NCBI GenBank assembly: GCA_025361185.1
Contig: JANYAR010000172.1
Span: forward strand, 1 to 33,570
Source: Alphaproteobacteria bacterium
GTDB taxonomy: Bacteria; Pseudomonadota; Alphaproteobacteria; Micropepsales; Micropepsaceae
Length of the DNA: 33,570 nucleotides
Direction of reading: 5' to 3'
Made by a program: the position numbers and the translations under genes. Every line of letters starts with the position of its first letter. Positions within the stretch are counted from its first letter, which is position 1. Shown in pieces: positions 16,343 to 24,831 of the stretch. A model generated the notes under the pieces. That model was not told where the DNA came from. It worked only from the letters and a program-made list of their open reading frames with translations, and ran no database searches.

Positions 16343-17332
16343 TCATTTTCCCGGCTGGTAGATCTGGTCGAACACGCCGCCATCGCCAAAATGGGTGGTT
16401 TGCGCCTTGATCCAGCCGCCGAAATCGCCGTCGATGGTGGCCAGCGGAAGGGTGGGAAACTGGCCCTTGTATTTGGCCGCAATCTCCTGATTGCGCGGGC
16501 GGTAGAAATCCTTCGCCTCGATTTCCTGCGCCGCCGGCGTATAGAGAAATTTCACAAAAGCTTCCGCGGCCGCGCGGCTCTTGTGGCGATCGACATTCTT
16601 GTCCACCGCCGCAACCGGGGGCTCGGCCAGGATGGAGCGCGACGGATAGACGATCTCGTACTCGCCGGGAGATTCCTTCAGCGCCAGTTGCGCTTCATTT
16701 TCCCAAGACAGCAGCACATCGCCAATGCCGCGCTTGGTGAAGGTGACGGTCGAGCCGCGCGCGCCGGTATCGAGCACCGGCACATGCTTGTAGAGATTGC
16801 CGACGAAATCCTGCGCCTTCCGGGCGTTGCCGCCCGGCGCCTTCTCGGCCCAGGCCCAGGCCGCCAAATAGGCCCAGCGCGCGCCGCCCGATGTTTTCGG
16901 ATTGGGCGTCACCACCTGGATGCCCGGCTTCACCAGGTCGTTCCAGTCCTTGATCTTCCACGGGTTGCCCTTGCGTACCAGAAACACGATGGTCGAAGTG
17001 TAGGGCGCCGAATTGTCCGGCAGGCGTTTCTGCCAGTCACCCGGCAATAGTCCGGCATTCTTGGATACCGCGTCGATGTCGGCGGCCAGGGCGAGCGTCA
17101 GCACATCGGCCTGAAGCCCATCGATCACCGCACGCGCCTGAGCGCCCGATCCACCATTGGAGGTATTGATCGTGACCTTGTCGGCCTTGTACTGAGCGGC
17201 AAAGGCCGCGCCCAGATCCTTGTACAGCTCGCGCGTCGGGTCGTAGCTGACATTGAGCAGCGTGATATCCGCCTGCGCGGCTGTGGCAGAGAAAAGCCCC
17301 GCCGCGACCAGGAGGGAAAGAATGCGTTTCAT
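16343..17332 (-). CDS. sbp: Periplasmic sulfate-binding protein
   Basis: Captures sulfate and delivers it to CysTWA. The chosen start at 17332 gives 329 aa with a clean signal peptide ([21 protein letters not shown]). An ATG at 17347 overlapping the porin stop (TAATG) would add five residues. Typical Sbp sequences are present: '[16 protein letters not shown]', '[20 protein letters not shown]', '[19 protein letters not shown]', '[23 protein letters not shown]'. It follows the porin by at most 14 nt and precedes the hairpin-bearing gap before cysT. Confidence 0.93.
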   Translation of the reverse strand: MKRILSLLVAAGLFSATAAQADITLLNVSYDPTRELYKDLGAAFAAQYKADKVTINTSNGGSGAQARAVIDGLQADVLTLALAADIDAVSKNAGLLPGDWQKRLPDNSAPYTSTIVFLVRKGNPWKIKDWNDLVKPGIQVVTPNPKTSGGARWAYLAAWAWAEKAPGGNARKAQDFVGNLYKHVPVLDTGARGSTVTFTKRGIGDVLLSWENEAQLALKESPGEYEIVYPSRSILAEPPVAAVDKNVDRHKSRAAAEAFVKFLYTPAAQEIEAKDFYRPRNQEIAAKYKGQFPTLPLATIDGDFGGWIKAQTTHFGDGGVFDQIYQPGK

Positions 17333-17346
17333 ATTCCCGTACTCCA

Positions 17347-18846
17347 TTAGAGGGCAATCTGGCTGCGCAAAACGACGGCGTCAGCGGAAATGTCGTTGGC
17401 GGGCGCGTTGACGTGATTGACCTTGAGGTTGTCGTAGTTCAGCTGGAACTTGATGATGTTGTTGGGATACCAGTTCAGGCCCACCGTCCAGACATCCTGC
17501 TTGCCGCCGGCGATGCCGCCGGTGGCGGCGGTGCTGAACGGCAGATAATCCAGATCGACGACGCTGTAACGCGCGGCCACTTCCCACGCGCCCCAACCGC
17601 CGGGCGTGCCCAAGGGATTGGCGGGACGCAGATTGCGGAAGCTGGCGGTGGCGGGGTCATAAGGATGCTGCTCGCCGGTCAGCGAATAGGTCAGGAACGC
17701 ATACCAGCCCGAGAAATGCGGATTGGGCACCGCGGTGCGGCGGTCGATTTCGTAACGGAACCAGCCGCCCTGGCCATAGAAGCGGTCATACGTACCGGCA
17801 GTCTCAAAGCCGAACTCGCGAACCCCTTTGGCGTCGACATTGCCGGTGTCCACCGTTTTGCTGGCATCCACCGCCACCTCAGGACCGTTGCTGAAGCGGA
17901 TAACATTGGCCACCGGAGCCGTACTGGGCGTGGGGTCGGACAGCTTCAGCACGTCGGTGATGTGACCTTCCACCAGCCACTTGGCTTCGGGCGTGGAGAC
18001 CGCCAAGTAGGCGGCACGGCCGATCAGGGATTGCTGCGCGTCAAAGGTACCGACCGCGGCCCCAGTGGTCGTACCATCTCCGCTTTTCTTGCCGGTGTAG
18101 GATATGGAGGCGAAATAGGTGTCTCCTTGCGCATAGATGCTTGCTGCTTCGCGGCTGGGTGCGCCGGCAAGATTGCGCGCAACATCGACCGACGCGGCCC
18201 GTTCCGGGAAGAACAGTTCGCCAGAGCTGGTCTGGTCTTCCTGGCCTTCGAACGGAGTATAGGCCCCGATGCGGAAGAAAAAGGGCTTCAGACCATCATA
18301 TTCGATATAGGCATTGTAAATATAACCACGGTTTTCCACGCCGTAGCCGCCGAAATCATAGAGGAAATTGTACGACCAGTCCCGAAAGGCAACGCCTTGG
18401 AATCCCAATTGGGCGCGGCGGAAATTGGTGCCGCTGTTGAGGTCTACGCTTGCGGGATTTCTGCCTTGCGCGAAATAGCCCTCGTCGAATTGCACCAGGG
18501 CGCGCAGCGAAAGGCTGAAAGCGCCGTCGGCGGACGCGACGGTCAGGCGGCTATTGTCGAGACCAACCCTGGTCTGGGCATCGAGGCGTTTGTTGAGGTC
18601 GACATATTGGCTGGAGGTGCTGCGCTTCAGGTCCACCACCGCGGCGCTGTTATCGCTGGCGCCTTGCGATCCCTTGATCTCGGCCAGCTGCAGCTCCACG
18701 TCACGCAGCTGCTGTTCCAGAACTCCGATGCGCGGATCCGGCAGTGGCGGCGGGGCGGCCTTCTTGGCCGCCGCGGCGTCAACAGGTGCCGACAGCGCGA
18801 TCAACGCGACGCCAGCCAAAAGGATGGAAATACGAAGCTTGTGCAT
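17347..18846 (-). CDS. OprO/OprP-family outer-membrane porin
   Basis: An anion-selective trimeric porin. 499 aa; the ATG at 18846 follows GCGGGGA, and the signal peptide ends near residue 24-26. After a Lys/Pro linker, residues 40-60 ('[19 protein letters not shown]') form a short coiled coil. The barrel begins '[16 protein letters not shown]' and contains the OprP-type '[26 protein letters not shown]' and '[16 protein letters not shown]', ending in aromatic/hydrophobic strands ('VLRSQIAL'). Known members carry phosphate or pyrophosphate. Its position as first gene of a sulfate operon, overlapping or touching sbp, suggests sulfate or an organosulfur anion instead; this is inference from context. 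Confidence 0.88.
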   Translation of the reverse strand: MHKLRISILLAGVALIALSAPVDAAAAKKAAPPPLPDPRIGVLEQQLRDVELQLAEIKGSQGASDNSAAVVDLKRSTSSQYVDLNKRLDAQTRVGLDNSRLTVASADGAFSLSLRALVQFDEGYFAQGRNPASVDLNSGTNFRRAQLGFQGVAFRDWSYNFLYDFGGYGVENRGYIYNAYIEYDGLKPFFFRIGAYTPFEGQEDQTSSGELFFPERAASVDVARNLAGAPSREAASIYAQGDTYFASISYTGKKSGDGTTTGAAVGTFDAQQSLIGRAAYLAVSTPEAKWLVEGHITDVLKLSDPTPSTAPVANVIRFSNGPEVAVDASKTVDTGNVDAKGVREFGFETAGTYDRFYGQGGWFRYEIDRRTAVPNPHFSGWYAFLTYSLTGEQHPYDPATASFRNLRPANPLGTPGGWGAWEVAARYSVVDLDYLPFSTAATGGIAGGKQDVWTVGLNWYPNNIIKFQLNYDNLKVNHVNAPANDISADAVVLRSQIAL

Positions 18847-18898
18847 GAAATCCCCGCGCAAATTTATCTCGCCAGCCTTCGGCAGACCGGACAGGTTG

Positions 18899-18936
18899 AT
18901 AATTCCTCTAAATCTCTATCTAGTCAATAGGGATTA
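18899..18936 (-). promoter_or_regulatory. Probable sigma-70 promoter and operator of the porin-sbp-cysTWA operon
   Basis: On the minus strand TTGACT (18927-18922) and AATTAT (18904-18899) are separated by 17 nt, about 53 nt before the porin start. The -10 box overlaps the 9-mer ATAATTCCT (plus-strand reading, 18899-18907), which also occurs in front of the Rrf2 gene at 19432-19440. An approximate reverse half, GGGATTA (18930-18936), borders the -35 box. The surroundings are strikingly AT-rich for this window. Confidence 0.55.
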
Positions 18937-18980
18937 AGATATTTTCTCGATTTCAGATAAAGGCCGCCAGATCCATACTG

Positions 18981-19415
18981 TTACAAAGCGCCTGAGCGCC
19001 GCAATTGTTGCGCCGCGGCGGCCAAATTGCGGGATTCCAGGATCTGGGCCGTGGCGTCCCGGGCCGCCAGCAGCGCCTTGCGGATCGCACAAACCGATTC
19101 CTCGAAACAATCATCGCATTTGCGATAGGCCATGACGCTGACACAGGGGCTCAAGGCCAGCGGACCATCGGTCACCCTCAGCACGTCGGCAAAACTGATG
19201 TCCTTGGCCGGCCTGCCCAGGGAATAGCCGCCGCTGCGACCACGGTGACTGCGCACAATGCCGGTCTTTTTCAGCTCCAGCAGGATGGCTTCCAGGAATT
19301 TCCGCGGGATTCTCTCGCTTTCCGCGATTTCGGAAATCTGGACCGGTATGGTGTCGCCCCGCGCCGCCAGAAACAGCAAAGCACGCAAGGCATAACGGGA
19401 TTTCTGAGAAATCAT
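18981..19415 (-). CDS. Rrf2-family transcriptional regulator with four-cysteine cluster
   Basis: 144 aa DNA-binding protein. The winged helix spans about 1-75 ('MISQKSRYALRALLFLAARG', 'IPRKFLEAILLELKKTGIVRSHRGRSGGYSL' region), followed by the dimer helix. Four cysteines, Cys91, Cys100, Cys103 and Cys109, lie where IscR and NsrR bind an iron-sulfur cluster, although the spacing differs from IscR. Rrf2 members such as CymR control sulfur metabolism, and this gene sits directly upstream of, and in the same direction as, the sulfate operon, so it is the likely regulator. A palindrome at 19435-19447 just before its start suggests self-regulation. Confidence 0.9.
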   Translation of the reverse strand: MISQKSRYALRALLFLAARGDTIPVQISEIAESERIPRKFLEAILLELKKTGIVRSHRGRSGGYSLGRPAKDISFADVLRVTDGPLALSPCVSVMAYRKCDDCFEESVCAIRKALLAARDATAQILESRNLAAAAQQLRRSGAL

Positions 19416-19431
19416 GGGCAGATAATACCCT

Positions 19432-19447
19432 ATAATTCCTATGGAAT
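19432..19447. promoter_or_regulatory. Candidate Rrf2 operator
   Basis: The palindrome ATTCC-TAT-GGAAT (19435-19447) lies about 20 nt upstream of the regulator start and includes the 9-mer ATAATTCCT found again in the sulfate-operon promoter at 18899-18907. A -10-like TATTAT (minus strand, 19427-19422) is adjacent, so a bound protein would block the promoter. Confidence 0.5.
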
Positions 19448-19460
19448 ATAGCCCGCCCTA

Positions 19461-19621
19461 CCTCCCCGTAGCGCGCAAGCGCGCACAATGCGGGGAGGGT
19501 GAGGCTGGCGGCCAGCCAGCCGGACGTAGCAGACCCTCGGGGCTGCGAAGGCCGATGGGCACTCCCCCTCGCGTGCGCGCTGCGAGGGGGAGGTGGCGGT
19601 CCATAGCGGCAGCGTGTGGAC
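19461..19621. repeat. Cluster of GC-rich hairpins of two repeat families
   Basis: In order: CCTCCCCG/CGGGGAGG (19461-19498) enclosing GCGCGC-AA-GCGCGC; GGCTGGC-G-GCCAGCC (19503-19517); CTCCCCCTCGC/GCGAGGGGGAG (19562-19592, 11 perfect pairs); and the module GGTCCATA...TGTGGAC (19598-19621), which matches the third module of copy B at 13736. The cluster fills the gap between the divergent Rrf2 and RND genes, so it is not limited to transcript ends. Confidence 0.75.
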
Positions 19622-19754
19622 GCGCCTGCGCTGCGAAGCCGGAGGGGGTCATCAAAAAAGCCGCGACAGGTTGCGACAACCCCAGCGATGCGCGTCTTGC
19701 GAATTTGCCGCTATAATCCGGAGCAAAACCGGGGAAACCGGGCAAGAGCTTGAG

Positions 19755-19790
19755 ATGACAGATAAATTTCTGGGGATCGCGCTACCATGA
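19755..19790 (+). CDS. Possible 11-residue upstream peptide overlapping the RND start
   Basis: ATG at 19755 opens the frame MTDKFLGIALP, whose TGA overlaps the RND start codon as ATGA (19787-19790). The RND gene itself has only a distant GGGGA, so coupled translation is possible. The evidence is the overlap alone; chance cannot be excluded. Confidence 0.25.
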   Translation: MTDKFLGIALP

Positions 19791-22700
19791 CCTGGCTCGT
19801 CAAGGTCGCATTGGATCGGCCTTACACCTTCATCGTCATGGCCCTGATGATCCTGATCTTCGGGCCGCTGGCGGCGATCCGCACCCCCACCGACATCTTC
19901 CCCACTATCGGCATCCCGGTCGTCGGCGTCGCCTTCAGCTATTCCGGCTTGTCGCCGGACGAAATGAGCTCGCGCATCGTTGCAAATTATGAGCGCTTCC
20001 TCACCACAACCGTGAACGACGTGGAGCATGTCGAGAGCCTGTCCATGCCGGGCGTAGGCATCGTCAAAGTCTTTTTCCAGCCCAATGTCGATATCCGTCT
20101 GGCGACAGCGCAAGTCACGTCCGTCTCCCAGACGGCCGTCCGCATGATGCCGTCCGGAACCCAGCCGCCGCTGATCCTGAACTACAGTGCCTCCACCGTG
20201 CCGGTTTTGCAGATGGCCTTCTCCTCCACCTCGCTGTCGGAGCAGCAGGTGCTGGACCTGTCGCAGAACTTTGCGCGCCCCCGCCTGACCACCGTACCGG
20301 GCGCTGCGGTGCCCTATTCCTTTGGCGGAAAATTCCGTTCGGTGCAGATCGATCTTGATCCCAGCGCCATGCAGGCGCGCGGCCTGTCGTCCATTGACGT
20401 GCAAAATGCCTTCGTCAGCCAGAACCAGATCGTGCCGGCGGGCAATATCAAGATCGGCAGCTTCCAGTATGTCGTCAAGCTCAACAATGCCGCCGATACC
20501 ATCGAGGCGATGAACAATATGCCGGTGAAGACGGTCGGCGGCGGCACCGTCTTCCTGCATGACGTGGGTCATGTTCGCGACGGCAACGCGCCGCAGGCCA
20601 ATATCGTGCATGTGGATGGTGCGCGCGCCGTGCTGTCCACCGTGCTGAAGAACGGCCAGGCCTCCACCGTCGATGTGGTGAACGGCATCAAGAACCTGTT
20701 GCCGATACTGAAGACCCAGTTGCCCGACGCGCTCAAGATCGATGTGCTGTCCGACCAGTCGCTGTTCGTCAAGGCGGCGATCAACGGCGTGGTGCGCGAA
20801 GGCGCCATCGCCGCCGCCCTCACCAGCCTGATGATCCTGATGTTTTTGGGAAGCTGGCGCTCCACCGTCATCATCGCCACGTCCATCCCGCTGGCGGTTT
20901 TGGCAGCGCTGATGGGACTGTGGGTGACCGGTCAGACCCTCAACATTATGACTCTTGGCGGGCTGGCGCTGGCCGTGGGCATCCTGGTGGATGACGCCAC
21001 CGTCACCATCGAGAATATCAACTGGCATCTGGAGCACGGCAAGACCGTCTATGACGCCATCATGGATGGCGCGCGCCAGATCACCCAGCCCGCCTTCGTT
21101 TCGCTGCTGTGCATCTGCGTCGCTTTCGTGCCGATGTTCTCGCTGCAAGGCATTGCGGGGTTCCTGTTTGTGCCCATGGCGCTGGCGGTGGTGTTTGCCA
21201 TGATCGCCTCCTTCATTCTGTCGCGCACCCTGGTGCCGACCCTGGCACTCTATCTGCTCAAGCTCCATGCCGAGGAACATGCCGCCCTGGGCGATAACAT
21301 GTTTGCACGGCTGCAAGCGCGCTTCGAAGGTGCCTTTGCCGACATGCGTGGGAGCTATCGCAATCTTCTGGCGCTGGCCATGACCCAGCGCCGCCGCTTT
21401 GTGTTCGGATTTCTGGGCGCGGTCGCTGCGTCCATGCTGCTGTTGCCATTCCTGGGCGAGGATTTTTTCCCCAGCGTGGATTCCGGTCAGATCACGCTGC
21501 ATGCCCGCACCCAGGCGGGCACGCGGATCGAGGACAGCACGCAAATCGTGGCCCAGATCGAGCGTCAGGTCCGCCGCGTCATCCCCCCGGGCGAGCTGGC
21601 CACCATCGTGGATAATATCGGCCTCAACCAGAGCCCCACGAACATGCTCTACAACAATACCGGCACGGCGGGTTTGCAGGATTCTGATATCTTCATCACC
21701 CTGAAAGAAGGTCACCACCGCACCGCGGACTATGTCCGCACCCTGCGCGAAAGGCTGCCACACTTGTTTGCGGGGGTAACCTTCTCCTATCCGCCGCCCG
21801 ACATCACCAGCCAGATCCTGAATTTCGGCGCGCCGGCGCCGCTGGATGTGCAGGTCACGGGCACAAACCACGATGCGACCGAGGCTTTCGCCATGCGGGT
21901 CCTGCGTGAAATCCGCAAGGTTCCCGGGCTGGTGGATGCCCGCATGCAGCAATCGAGCAACATGCCCCAGTTGCAGGTCGATGCCGACCGCAGCCGCATG
22001 GCGCAGGTTGGCCTGACCGAGCGCGATGTCACCAATGCACTGGCGACCTCATTGGCCGGCACCTCGCAATCGGCGCCAAATTTCTGGGTGAACCCGAAGA
22101 ACGGGGTTTCCTACTTCATGACGGCGCAGATGCCGGAGTATAAATTAGACTCGTTGGAAGCGCTGCAAAACCTGCCGGTGACCGGCTCCACTGGCGCCAG
22201 CCCGCAGGTGCTGGGAGGGCTTACGCAAATCAGCCGCAGCCGGGGCGTCGCGGTGGTTACGCACTATAATATCCTGCCAACCATCGATCTCTACGCCACC
22301 ACCCAGGACCGCGACCTGGGTGCGGTATCGAAGGATGTTCAGAAGATAATCGACGCCAATACCAAATATCTGCCGCGCGGCGCCACCGTTACCTTGCGCG
22401 GCCAGGTGGCGACCATGAACACCGCTTTTTCGGGCCTGTTCTACGGCCTGCTGGGCGCGGTGGTGCTGATCTATCTTCTGATCGTGGTCAACTTCCAATC
22501 CTGGACCGATCCCTTTGTGATCATCACCGCCCTGCCCGCGGCGTTGGCCGGCATCGTGTGGACCTTGTTCAGCACTGGCACGACCTTGTCCGTGCCGGCG
22601 CTGACCGGCGCCATCATGTGCATGGGGGTTGCCACCGCGAACTCGATTTTGGTGATCGCTTTTGCCCGCGAGCGGCTGGCCCAGCATGGTGATGCGGTGC

Positions 22701-22984
22701 TGGCCGCGGTGGAAGCCGGCTTTGCCCGTTTCCGCCCGGTCTGCATGACGGCGCTGGCCATGATCATCGGCATGTCGCCCATGGCCTTGGGCCTGGGCGA
22801 AGGCGGCGAGCAGAACGCGCCACTGGGCAGGGCCGTTATCGGCGGCTTGGTGTTCGCCACCGCTGCCACCTTGCTATTCGTGCCGGTGGTGTTCAGCATT
22901 ATTCACGGTCGCCATGCGGCGCGCCGCAATCGAACGGGATCAGCGGCCGCACCGCCGCCGCCCTCTGGAGAGGCTTATGCCTGA
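19787..22984 (+). CDS. RND efflux permease (HAE1/AcrB type)
   Basis: 1065 aa inner-membrane proton-driven exporter. It has the N-terminal TM1 ('FIVMALMILIFGPLAAI'), 'RTPTDIFPTIGIPVV', a large periplasmic porter loop, TM4 with the proton-relay pair Asp402-Asp403 ('GILVDDATVTIEN'), a second porter loop and a TM11-12 end ('MALGLGEGGEQNAPLGRAVIGG'). Both relay aspartates are present, unlike the mdtC-like gene at 29660. Substrate is unknown. The adaptor gene follows and overlaps by 8 nt; adaptors more often precede the permease. No outer-membrane channel gene is nearby. Confidence 0.92.
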   Translation: MTWLVKVALDRPYTFIVMALMILIFGPLAAIRTPTDIFPTIGIPVVGVAFSYSGLSPDEMSSRIVANYERFLTTTVNDVEHVESLSMPGVGIVKVFFQPNVDIRLATAQVTSVSQTAVRMMPSGTQPPLILNYSASTVPVLQMAFSSTSLSEQQVLDLSQNFARPRLTTVPGAAVPYSFGGKFRSVQIDLDPSAMQARGLSSIDVQNAFVSQNQIVPAGNIKIGSFQYVVKLNNAADTIEAMNNMPVKTVGGGTVFLHDVGHVRDGNAPQANIVHVDGARAVLSTVLKNGQASTVDVVNGIKNLLPILKTQLPDALKIDVLSDQSLFVKAAINGVVREGAIAAALTSLMILMFLGSWRSTVIIATSIPLAVLAALMGLWVTGQTLNIMTLGGLALAVGILVDDATVTIENINWHLEHGKTVYDAIMDGARQITQPAFVSLLCICVAFVPMFSLQGIAGFLFVPMALAVVFAMIASFILSRTLVPTLALYLLKLHAEEHAALGDNMFARLQARFEGAFADMRGSYRNLLALAMTQRRRFVFGFLGAVAASMLLLPFLGEDFFPSVDSGQITLHARTQAGTRIEDSTQIVAQIERQVRRVIPPGELATIVDNIGLNQSPTNMLYNNTGTAGLQDSDIFITLKEGHHRTADYVRTLRERLPHLFAGVTFSYPPPDITSQILNFGAPAPLDVQVTGTNHDATEAFAMRVLREIRKVPGLVDARMQQSSNMPQLQVDADRSRMAQVGLTERDVTNALATSLAGTSQSAPNFWVNPKNGVSYFMTAQMPEYKLDSLEALQNLPVTGSTGASPQVLGGLTQISRSRGVAVVTHYNILPTIDLYATTQDRDLGAVSKDVQKIIDANTKYLPRGATVTLRGQVATMNTAFSGLFYGLLGAVVLIYLLIVVNFQSWTDPFVIITALPAALAGIVWTLFSTGTTLSVPALTGAIMCMGVATANSILVIAFARERLAQHGDAVLAAVEAGFARFRPVCMTALAMIIGMSPMALGLGEGGEQNAPLGRAVIGGLVFATAATLLFVPVVFSIIHGRHAARRNRTGSAAAPPPPSGEAYA

Positions 22985-24164
22985 CAAGAATCCTGACGCA
23001 CCGGCCGATAGCGGCAGGGCGCCGGAACATCTGCTGCGGCACACCACGCCACCCGGATTGAAACGCTGGGGCAAGCTGGCGGTTGCCGTGGCGGTGGCGA
23101 TCGCCGTCGTGGGTATCGGCCTGCGCCAATGGCGGGCCCATACCACGCAAGTCTGGACCGACGATCAATCCGTCTTGACGGTGCAGGTCATCAAGCTCAG
23201 CTCGACCAAGACCGGCGGCGCACTCAATCTTCCCGGTGACGTCCAGGCCTTCACCACCGCGCCGATCTATGCCCAGGCCAGCGGCTATGTGAGGAAATGG
23301 TATGTCGATATCGGAACCAAGGTGAAAAGAAACCAGCTGCTGGCCGAGCTCGACACCCCCAACCTGGCCGGCCAGTCCGCACAGGCCCGCGCCAACCTGA
23401 TCAATGCCCAGGCGGCGCAGAAACTGGCTGCCGCAACAACCGCGCGTTATGACGCGCTGTTTGCGCAAGGCGCGGTATCGCGCCAGGACAAGGATGAAAA
23501 AGACGCCGATCTGGCCGCCAAGGATGCGGCGGTGGCGGCAGGGCGCGCCGCCTTGTTCAGCATTTCAAGCCAGGAAGATTTTCGGCGCCTGACCGCCCCG
23601 TTTGACGGCGTGGTGACCAGCCGCGCCGTGGATGTTGGCGCCCTTGTCACAGTGGGCAACAACGCCACGCCGCTTTTCACCGTGTCCGACTTGAGCAAGT
23701 TACGCATCTATGTGCGGGTGCCGCAGAATTATGCCTCCTATATCCGTCCCGGCATGACGATCAGCTTCACGGTGCCGCAATATCAGGGCCGGGTATTCCA
23801 TGCCGCCCTAGCGGCCAGCGCCGGCGCGGTCGCCAGCGCCACAGGTACCGTGCTGGTGCAGTTCGGCCTGGACAATAAAGACAGCACGTTGCAGCCCGGG
23901 GCCTATGCCGAGGTAAAATTCCCGCTGCCGCCCGGCGCCAATGGCATTAGTGTGCCCGCCACCGCGTTACTGTTTCGCGACGAAGGCATGCAGGTGGCCA
24001 CAGTGGATGCTAACAGCCGCGTCAAGCTCAAAACCATCTCGATTTCCCGCGATATGGGCGCCACGGTGGACGTGGGCAGCGGCCTGTCCCCTAATGACCG
24101 CATCATCGACAACCCCGCCGACGCGCTTAGAGATGGCGACGAAGTACGGGTCGCGAACCGGTAG
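22977..24164 (+). CDS. RND efflux periplasmic adaptor (membrane fusion protein)
   Basis: 395 aa; the ATG at 22977 follows CTGGAGAGG and lies inside the permease 3' end. One N-terminal membrane anchor (about 30-50). The lipoyl-like half-motif 'IYAQASGYVRKWYVDIGTKVKRNQLLAELDTPNL' is followed by an Ala-rich alpha-hairpin (about 125-200), the second lipoyl half 'LTAPFDGVVTSRAVDVGALV', and a beta-barrel ('LRIYVRVPQNYASYIRPGMTI'). It links the upstream permease to an outer-membrane channel encoded elsewhere. Confidence 0.93.
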   Translation: MPDKNPDAPADSGRAPEHLLRHTTPPGLKRWGKLAVAVAVAIAVVGIGLRQWRAHTTQVWTDDQSVLTVQVIKLSSTKTGGALNLPGDVQAFTTAPIYAQASGYVRKWYVDIGTKVKRNQLLAELDTPNLAGQSAQARANLINAQAAQKLAAATTARYDALFAQGAVSRQDKDEKDADLAAKDAAVAAGRAALFSISSQEDFRRLTAPFDGVVTSRAVDVGALVTVGNNATPLFTVSDLSKLRIYVRVPQNYASYIRPGMTISFTVPQYQGRVFHAALAASAGAVASATGTVLVQFGLDNKDSTLQPGAYAEVKFPLPPGANGISVPATALLFRDEGMQVATVDANSRVKLKTISISRDMGATVDVGSGLSPNDRIIDNPADALRDGDEVRVANR

Positions 24165-24171
24165 CGGCGGA

Positions 24172-24194
24172 GCCCTTTTATCGCCTATAAGGGC
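24172..24194 (+). other. Hairpin between adaptor and FKBP genes
   Basis: GCCCTTTTA (24172-24180) pairs with TATAAGGGC (24186-24194) around TCGCC with one mismatch. It begins 8 nt after the adaptor stop and ends about 20 nt before the FKBP start. No T-run follows, so it may protect or process the transcript rather than end it. Confidence 0.4.
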
Positions 24195-24214
24195 ACACCA
24201 AATTGGGAGAAATC

Positions 24215-24709
24215 ATGCGCGGCTTGAAAATCCTGGCTCTTGTCCTGTTGCCTTTGCTGGCGTTGACCGCCTGCGAGAAAAAGTCCGACGCGGCCACCAG
24301 CGCCAAATACGACACCTCCGCCGATGCCAACAAGCGCTTCCTGGCCGATTATGCGGCGCGACCCGGCGTGACCAAGCTGCCCGATGGGCTCATGTATCGC
24401 GTCATCAAGGCCGGCAGCGGCCCCCAGCTCCAAAAAAACAGCGACGTGGTGACGGTCTATTACAAGGGCGCCTTGATCAGCGGCAAAGTGTTCGACCAGA
24501 CCAAACCGGAGGAGCCCGCCCAGTTCCAGGCCGGTGCCCTAATCCCCGGCTGGGTCGAGGCGCTCAAATTGATGAAGACCGGCGACACCTGGGAGATCGT
24601 GGTGCCCGCGGACCTGGGCTATGGCGCGGACGGCGCGGGCGACTCCATTCCGCCTGATCAAACCTTGATCTTCACCATGGCGCTGACGAAGGTCGAGTAC
24701 GCACCGTAG
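24215..24709 (+). CDS. FKBP-type peptidyl-prolyl isomerase, lipoprotein
   Basis: 164 aa; the ATG at 24215 follows GGGAGA. A lipoprotein signal ends in the lipobox LTAC (Cys20), so the mature protein is lipid-anchored, facing the periplasm. The FKBP domain covers about 60-162 with the active-site pattern 'VTVYYKGALISGKVFDQT' (Tyr83, Phe93, Asp94), 'IPGWVEAL' (Trp113), 'LGYG' (Tyr136) and 'LIFTMALTKVE'. It probably assists folding of envelope proteins. Its place 50 nt after the RND adaptor suggests co-transcription. Confidence 0.92.
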   Translation: MRGLKILALVLLPLLALTACEKKSDAATSAKYDTSADANKRFLADYAARPGVTKLPDGLMYRVIKAGSGPQLQKNSDVVTVYYKGALISGKVFDQTKPEEPAQFQAGALIPGWVEALKLMKTGDTWEIVVPADLGYGADGAGDSIPPDQTLIFTMALTKVEYAP

Positions 24710-24710
24710 A

Positions 24711-24820
24711 GGAGCGGTTCACCGCAGGCGAACGGTCCATAGGTCTTGAGCGGAAGCGAAAGACGCGTATGGACGGTCCAGTGGACCATTTCGAGCGACG
24801 AGCGCGCCGAGCTTAGGCGA
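24711..24820. repeat. Mosaic palindromic element, copy C
   Basis: Begins two bases after the FKBP TAG. Modules in order: GTTCaCC/GGcGAAC (24717-24733), GTCCATA/TATGGAC (24735-24774) enclosing GTCTT...AGAC, GGTCCA-G-TGGACC (24775-24787), and the GAGCGACGAGCG...GAGCTTAGGCGA tail also seen in copy A. The order of modules differs from copy B. It lies between convergent genes and ends just before the TonB receptor stop. Confidence 0.8.
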
Positions 24821-24831
24821 GGCGCAATGCC

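Noticed and set aside
19461..19621. CRISPR-like array
   Set aside because: The repeats are inverted hairpins of two families, not direct repeats with regular unique spacers, and no cas gene is present.
19652..21952. 766-codon minus-strand frame opposite the RND permease
   Set aside because: Antisense shadow of a well-supported gene; the translation is His/Gly/Gln-rich and resembles no protein family.
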